From a bacterium (GTDB taxonomy: Bacteria > Muiribacteriota > Ozemobacteria > Ozemobacterales > Ozemobacteraceae), in the NCBI GenBank assembly GCA_016192885.1, contig JACPTH010000191.1:1-11217 (forward strand): DNA of 11,217 nucleotides, read 5' to 3'. The notes under the pieces were generated by a model that was not told the DNA's origin, did not search any database, and was given only the letters and a program-made list of their open reading frames with translations. Below are positions 6,601 to 11,217 of this stretch, in pieces (position 1 is the first letter of the stretch; each line of letters opens with the position of its first letter). A program made the translations under genes and the position numbers.

Positions 6601-8269
6601 AGTTGTTTATATATTCTTTAAATGCCTGTCGGGAGAGCTTTTTATTTTCCATGGTATAGACCACCTTTTGAAACTTTAGCTCAATTTCTTTCTCTTCTTT
6701 TAAAAGGGAATCAAAATCTTCCTGTTTTTCTTTTTTCAAAAGGCTTTCATCGATTTCATGGGTCTCCAAGATCACTTTGTTTCCCCATAAAAACTCAATT
6801 CCTAGCATGGTGTTTTGAATGTATTCCCTCACTAATTCTTTTCCTTCAAAATTGTGAACCAAATAAAGAGCTTCACCGCTTTCAGTTCTACTTTTATCAA
6901 CAACAACGCTGGGAGGATGATACAAAGAAGCGGATAGTTGCCTCTTAAAGTCATCCGCTTTCCTGCTTTTTATAAAATACTCCCAAACGCCTCTTTCCCT
7001 GTTGATTTGCCGTCCGGTCACGAATAATTTAAACTCGTTTACAAAATCCTGATCGACAAATTCATTTACCGCGGTCGAGTCGGAATGGAATTTTCTTACA
7101 TTAAAAATAAACTTTAAACCCGCCCCGGTTTTTCTATCAAACTTCGATCTTGCGGCTACATCGGATAAATTTTCGTATTCAAATGTTAGCATTCCGCGAT
7201 CGGCTTTCGCCTCTAGAAACTTAAACAAGCGCAAGCCTACGGCATACGGGTTCATTCCAACCCTAGGCAAAGAAACCACGAAAGAATTTATCTTTGAGAA
7301 TTCAATTTCGTGCGTTTTCATTCGAGGGTCCAGCAAAAACAACTTTTCGTGCCAATAACTTGCCCAGCCTTCATTCAGGATTTTGGTTCGGATTTGAGGT
7401 TGAAAATACATGGAGGTTTCGCGAACAATCTGAAGGATCGGTTTTATCCATTCGTTTTCGTCTTTTTTCAGCTTTGAGGAGTTTTCAAGCATAAACTGTA
7501 AAACGTCGCTGGAAACGGGTTTTTGCTTTTTTAATCGCTTCTCGAATTTAACGTTGAAATCTAGATATTTTTTTTCAACGTACAAAAGAAAAAGATTTTG
7601 GGCGGTTTCTTCATTGTGGATTCTCTTGAATTCATTGAATTTTTCAAGTTCTTCAAGAAAGCGAAAAGTCGTGACGTCCAGTATTTTTTGCAAATACTCG
7701 TCAAAGAAAAAGTCTACCTTGCTTTGGGCGGAAAAAGAAGAGTAATGGATTTCTCCCTCAAAAAGATGGCTGTAAAAGTTAACCAGATTATCGATTCCGC
7801 GCGAGAATTCAATTACGTAATCGACCCACCGGCCTTTTTCCAGTCTTAGTTCTTTTATTATCTGGGCATCTGATAAGGCTTTTCCAAGAAAATCATCAAG
7901 CCAAGTTTTCTTAAAAAAAACATTGTTCTGGAAAAAATCAATATGGGCGATGACATGATAAAAAATCATGACGTTCAGCCAATCCGGATTGTTGTCGTTA
8001 TAAAAGGAAATTGGCGGACGGGTATTGATTACCGTTTCATATGGATTTCCAGGGGAAACGTCGTATTTTCCCTTATCTTGAAGAACGAAAACATCGTGAA
8101 CCCAGTAGTCATACAGCGTGGGGATCATTCCCTTCGGGTTCAGCTTAATCATATCCTCATTCGTGATCATGAACTCAAGGGTTTCATCCCTAAATTGGAG
8201 GCCTTGGTCCCTGGAAATGGCCTTGCATTCTTCCATTATTTTTTTTGTGGCGCCGTTTAATAATTCCAT
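6590..8269 (-). CDS. spoVR: SpoVR/YcgB family protein
   Basis: This 559-residue protein carries the marks of the SpoVR family along its length. These are H-V-I-A-H-I-D-F-F-Q-N-N (105-116), N-E-G-W-A-S-Y-W-H-E (299-308), V-G-M-N-P-Y-A-V-G (337-345) and F-V-D-Q-D-F-V-N-E-F-K-L-F (404-416). The family is named for a B. subtilis spore-cortex mutant and includes E. coli YcgB (about 510 residues); its biochemical role is not established. The histidines in the first two motifs suggest metal binding, which is an inference. No signal peptide is present, so it is probably cytoplasmic. ATG 8269 follows the yhbH stop by one base, and its end overlaps the prkA2 start, so all three are probably translated together. 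The reading frame is intact. Confidence 0.95.
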   Translation of the reverse strand: MELLNGATKKIMEECKAISRDQGLQFRDETLEFMITNEDMIKLNPKGMIPTLYDYWVHDVFVLQDKGKYDVSPGNPYETVINTRPPISFYNDNNPDWLNVMIFYHVIAHIDFFQNNVFFKKTWLDDFLGKALSDAQIIKELRLEKGRWVDYVIEFSRGIDNLVNFYSHLFEGEIHYSSFSAQSKVDFFFDEYLQKILDVTTFRFLEELEKFNEFKRIHNEETAQNLFLLYVEKKYLDFNVKFEKRLKKQKPVSSDVLQFMLENSSKLKKDENEWIKPILQIVRETSMYFQPQIRTKILNEGWASYWHEKLFLLDPRMKTHEIEFSKINSFVVSLPRVGMNPYAVGLRLFKFLEAKADRGMLTFEYENLSDVAARSKFDRKTGAGLKFIFNVRKFHSDSTAVNEFVDQDFVNEFKLFVTGRQINRERGVWEYFIKSRKADDFKRQLSASLYHPPSVVVDKSRTESGEALYLVHNFEGKELVREYIQNTMLGIEFLWGNKVILETHEIDESLLKKEKQEDFDSLLKEEKEIELKFQKVVYTMENKKLSRQAFKEYINNYAK

Positions 8270-8270
8270 G

Positions 8271-9495
8271 TTATGAAACCAGGTATTTTATACTTTTTAT
8301 TAAATCATCCTGGCTTTTTTGCGTTTCGTTTAATGTTGTAAGTTTAAAAAGCTCGGGAAATTTTTCAAGCAACTTGGAATTTTGGAGATATCTTTCGATA
8401 TAGGTATTCGACGAGCTATGAGCCCCTTTTACAACCGTAACTCCCATTCTATTCGCATAAGTCAGTATTTTTTCAAGCTCGGGAAGGGCTTCCTTGCCTT
8501 CAGCATCGCCGTCATCCCCGTCGGTTCCCTGGAAAATATAAATGTTGTAATCATGCGCCAGGTTTTCTTTTTCGACGATTTGATTAACGAGTTTATATGC
8601 CGAAGCGATATTCGTCCCGCCGCCGTTATTCAGGCGATAATACTTAACAAAGTTCTCAACTTCTTTTGCTTCAGTGTCATGGAGAATAAACCTTTTCTCA
8701 ACTCTTTCCTGGTATTGGTAAAGAAGCCAAGAATAAATTAGAACATGCTGGGATAACACGACTTCGGTTGAATCTCCATACATTGAACCTGAATAATCTC
8801 GAATAAAGAAAACCATGGCTTGGGATTCATATTCTTTTTCCCGGGAAACGATTCTATAAACCAAATCGTTCGGACTTACAACTATTTTATCAAAAGAAAC
8901 GTTTTCCGGATCAAAGGTTCCCAATACCAGATTGGTTTTCAGGATGTTTTTCAAACTTTTCTTTTTTTCAAGAATTTGCCCGAATTTACGGTTGATGTCG
9001 GTAAGTTCATAAGAATATTTATAAAGCGAGCTTTTTTTCCCTTTAATTTGAATATTTGGAAGATCGAATTTTTCGGTAAGAGCTTTTCCGATGTCGTATG
9101 CTCGGGATTCGTCAAGCTCATGGTTTTCAGAATCTCCTTGACCGCCGGCGCCCTTCCCCTGGCCTTCTTCCTCTCTTAATGGGGCTTCGCCGATAATTTC
9201 TCCTTCTTCACCCTCTCCGCTTCTCCTCGACGACGGTGGGAACGATGATCGATTTTTTTCCTTTGGGGGTCGCGATTTTCCCCAAAATGACTTTTTTGGG
9301 AAACCCGTCTTTTGTGCGCTGTTCGTCTCTTTCCAGCAGTTCTTCCAAAGTCTGAAGCGACAACCCTTGGTTGGGTTCTTTTCCAAGGAATTGGAAATCG
9401 CTATATTCGTAAAGGGGTTTTACATCCCAATTCGGCGATATTTTTGGCCTTTTCGGGCCTTTTTCATTTTTCCGATTTTCTTTCAAACGAACCAA
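8271..9495 (-). CDS. yhbH: YhbH/YeaH (DUF444) VWA-domain protein, with a frameshift
   Basis: This is read as one gene in two frames. The first frame (9495 to stop TGA 9208-9210, 95 residues) has the family N-terminus, ending in G-K-K-S-I-I-V-P-T-V-V-E-E. The second continues with G-E-I-I-G-E, a Gly/Glu-rich linker and the VWA domain to TAA 8271-8273. One extra base near 9208-9213, or a +1 shift there, restores about 407 residues, close to YeaH (about 427). The MIDAS metal site is complete: D-Y-S-G-S (about 8786-8800), the Thr of G-G-G-T-N (8610-8624) and an Asp-rich T-D-G-D-D-G-D. TTG 9495 was chosen because AAGGAG lies four bases before it and no ATG is near. VWA proteins often partner AAA+ ATPases, and this one sits between prkA genes. 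The frameshift may be real, programmed or a sequencing error. Confidence 0.87.
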
Positions 9496-9499
9496 GTAT

Positions 9500-9505
9500 C
9501 TCCTT
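9500..9505 (-). promoter_or_regulatory. Ribosome binding site deciding the yhbH TTG start
   Basis: On the minus strand AAGGAG precedes TTG 9495 with a four-base spacer (ATAC). It is the strongest Shine-Dalgarno match in the minus-strand string. A second in-frame TTG at 9486 would be 13 bases away, so 9495 is preferred. Confidence 0.7.
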
Positions 9506-9543
9506 ATTGGTATTTATTCAGCTATTTACGGTCAGAATAAAGT

Positions 9544-9549
9544 ATTATA
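9544..9549 (-). promoter_or_regulatory. Candidate internal promoter (-10) for yhbH-spoVR-prkA2-TPR
   Basis: A perfect TATAAT on the minus strand lies in the 121-base gap between prkA1 and yhbH, and would start RNA near 9537, about 40 bases before the yhbH start. The expected -35 position (GAAAGA-like) is poor, so an activator may be needed. The palindrome at 9575-9590 is suitably placed upstream. Confidence 0.4.
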
Positions 9550-9574
9550 ACCGCGAGAAGTTTCCTTTTCTTTC

Positions 9575-9590
9575 ACTCCGACTTCGGAGT
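9575..9590. repeat. Perfect 7-bp palindrome between prkA1 and yhbH
   Basis: ACTCCGA-CT-TCGGAGT is a perfect inverted repeat with a two-base centre. Read on the minus strand, the bases after it are A/G-rich (GAAAGAAAAGG), so it is not an intrinsic terminator for prkA1. Its centre lies about 33 bases upstream of the candidate -10, near -45, which suits an activator operator. An RNA hairpin separating the two transcripts is the alternative. Confidence 0.5.
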
Positions 9591-9616
9591 CTAGCCTTCC
9601 GCAAACGGTATGAATA

Positions 9617-11217
9617 TTATTTGTTTCCGTCGGGTTTGCAATAGAATTCGAGGGTTTTTCTGGCGCACGTCCTACAGTATTTTAGCTTTTCATTCATCAC
9701 GCCGAACAACCTATCGAATAGTTTTTTATTTTCCTCGTTTGTCGGGTTGGCTAGTGCGCCGGCCAGGCTTCCGGCCCCAGACATATCAGTGTTTAAGCGA
9801 AACTCAGTAACGGCTTTTTTCAATTTCTCGTTATCCATGAAACAATAATTCGGGTCTTGGGTAACTCGACGGGCATAGATAGCGCGAACCTGAGCGCGAT
9901 GCTGCTCTCTTGTTTCCCTGGTGGAAAGGCCCAATCTTTGTTCGACCCCATTTATGAAAGTCTCATCAATCTTCAGAGGGCGTTCTTGATTTCCTTCGCG
10001 AATACGAACAATTTTGTCTGACCCGCTTTCATCGCTGGAAACCACGATCATGTTAACGTAATTCATGACTTCTTTCTTTATCGCGTCGGGGTCGTTCATG
10101 TAAGCGTTAAAAATCTCGGTTTTAATTTTTTCCTTGTACAACCCCTCGGATACCTCTAGCACCTTCAGGCACCATTCCTGCTCTTTCTTTTCGGGGAAAT
10201 TATCATAAATCTCGCGACGGATGCTTTCAAAAGCGTTTCCGGCAAACATGCATTCGTCCTCATGGGTCTCATTGAGGCTTAGAAGCTGTTGAATAGACCT
10301 TCCTAGACCTCTTTGACCTATTCCGGCATGCCCAAAACGCTCGTTGATTTTCGCTTTTTTGCTTAGTTCTTCAATTATTTCCGCCAAAGTCTTGATGCTC
10401 TTTTCCCCGGCGACCTCGCCCGCGCTTAATTGAAGCATTTCCCTCGGAGTAAGTCGTTCGTCTTTTGGGAATCTAGTTAAAACAACTGCTACTGAAAGAG
10501 CGTAGTTTAAATTCGGGTCCTCGTGCAAGGATTTTCCTAAAACCGTGGTTTTGGTTTTACTTCCGATGGCTAGTCCGGTCAAACTTTCCTGAAGTTTATA
10601 GTCGGTATTATGCGGTACGTAAAAGACTTTACATCTATCATAAATAGGAGCTTGTTCTTTATTTTCAATGAATTTTTGGTATTCAACAATATTGCTGGTT
10701 GCAATAATAAGCGTGTCCATGGGCCATTTATATGCGTTAAGCTCGATTTCCCTGTTTTGTATTACTCCGAGATAAATTTGTACAAGATCGGTTTTGTTTT
10801 TGAAAAGTTCGTCGCTAAAGTGTATTCCTCCGCCTGCGACTCGGGCAAGGACCCCCCGTCTTATGTCATAGCGATAAGGGTTATTTGTATCGGAAAGGTA
10901 TAAAAGTCTTTGAACGGATTCTTCACCCACCAGGTCGGCGCCTGAGGAAGTTATCTTATCTTTTGCTTGATACTTGCCGGTTATGGTTCCCATTGCTCCC
11001 CCGAGCGGGACTGGTACGACGTCTATAAAATCTGAAAGAATTTTACTTGGGTCATCGCCGGTATGGTTTCGTAAATCGCTGAGAATATACTCAGAACAAG
11101 CTCCGAGCGGTCTGTAGTTTTGGTAAAACTCTGTTAGTTTTTTCTCGCTAAAACCGAAACTGCTTAGATATTCCCTATTCTTTTCTTTTTCTCGACTTAA
11201 ATTCATGGCTAGAATTA
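9617..11217 (-). CDS. prkA: PrkA-family protein, first copy (5' end outside window)
   Basis: About 530 residues are visible, ending at TAA 9617-9619. They align with PrkA of B. subtilis and E. coli from about residue 180-190 to the C-terminus. Visible marks, numbered from the Met at 11206, are R-R-G-V-L-A-R-V (116-123, the N-R-G segment), L-I-I-A-T-S-N (166-172, sensor 1), Y-D-R-C-K-V-F-Y-V-P (189-198, with the arginine after the AAA+ core) and G-Q-R-G-L-G-R-S (297-304, sensor-2-like). The C-terminal PrkA domain follows. No Walker A is in the window. The ATG at 11206 has no Shine-Dalgarno sequence and the frame is open from it to the edge (bases 11207-11217), so the Walker A part probably lies just outside. 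This copy resembles classical PrkA more closely than the 4306-6600 copy. Kinase or ATP-dependent protease activity is known or reported for the family; it is not shown here. Confidence 0.85.
   Translation of the reverse strand, partial: ILAMNLSREKEKNREYLSSFGFSEKKLTEFYQNYRPLGACSEYILSDLRNHTGDDPSKILSDFIDVVPVPLGGAMGTITGKYQAKDKITSSGADLVGEESVQRLLYLSDTNNPYRYDIRRGVLARVAGGGIHFSDELFKNKTDLVQIYLGVIQNREIELNAYKWPMDTLIIATSNIVEYQKFIENKEQAPIYDRCKVFYVPHNTDYKLQESLTGLAIGSKTKTTVLGKSLHEDPNLNYALSVAVVLTRFPKDERLTPREMLQLSAGEVAGEKSIKTLAEIIEELSKKAKINERFGHAGIGQRGLGRSIQQLLSLNETHEDECMFAGNAFESIRREIYDNFPEKKEQEWCLKVLEVSEGLYKEKIKTEIFNAYMNDPDAIKKEVMNYVNMIVVSSDESGSDKIVRIREGNQERPLKIDETFINGVEQRLGLSTRETREQHRAQVRAIYARRVTQDPNYCFMDNEKLKKAVTEFRLNTDMSGAGSLAGALANPTNEENKKLFDRLFGVMNEKLKYCRTCARKTLEFYCKPDGNK

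Noticed and set aside
8271..9386. DUF444 protein starting at the in-frame ATG near 9386
   Set aside because: The residues before about 9210 in that frame are Lys/Arg/Trp-rich and unlike the family, while the other frame gives the expected N-terminus with a good ribosome binding site.

Overview
This window looks like a bacterial chromosome segment of moderate to low GC (roughly 40%), from a lineage that uses sigma-54 regulation and exports proteins by N-terminal signal peptides. I cannot place the organism more precisely. It is organised as two convergent gene strings that meet near 3768-3852.

The left, plus-strand half (1-3767) begins with the 3' end of a TPR/coiled-coil protein, closed by a good intrinsic terminator at 1004-1034. 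A compact operon follows: a single-domain CheY-like response regulator (1092-1457), an exported protein with two zinc ribbons, TPR-like helices and a Pro/Ser/Thr-rich tail (1474-2445), and a sigma-54 enhancer-binding regulator (2467-3767). The regulator is broken. Its Walker A, GAFTGA and Walker B motifs are present, but about 75-85 residues of the AAA+ core are missing at a junction near 3290-3300, and the reading frame changes there. The rest of the AAA+ domain and the Fis-type helix-turn-helix continue in another frame.

The right, minus-strand half reads from the right edge leftward: prkA-like gene 1 (9617 to beyond the right edge), yhbH/yeaH (DUF444 VWA protein, 8271-9495, with a one-base frameshift near 9208-9213), spoVR/ycgB (6590-8269), prkA-like gene 2 (4306-6600) and a small TPR protein (3853-4287). 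PrkA, YhbH/YeaH and SpoVR/YcgB are a known co-occurring stress, starvation and sporulation-associated module. Here the VWA and SpoVR genes sit between two clearly different PrkA-type AAA+ proteins. The yhbH, spoVR and prkA2 genes touch or overlap, which suggests translational coupling and a joint complex or pathway.

The least explained non-coding signals are two. One is a pair of interleaved perfect inverted repeats (12 bp and 8 bp, in pseudoknot order) between prkA2 and the small TPR gene (4220-4308). The other is a perfect palindrome about 45 bases upstream of the expected start of a candidate yhbH promoter (9544-9590). The most interesting gene-level points are the double-PrkA arrangement, the yhbH frameshift and the decapitated sigma-54 regulator.
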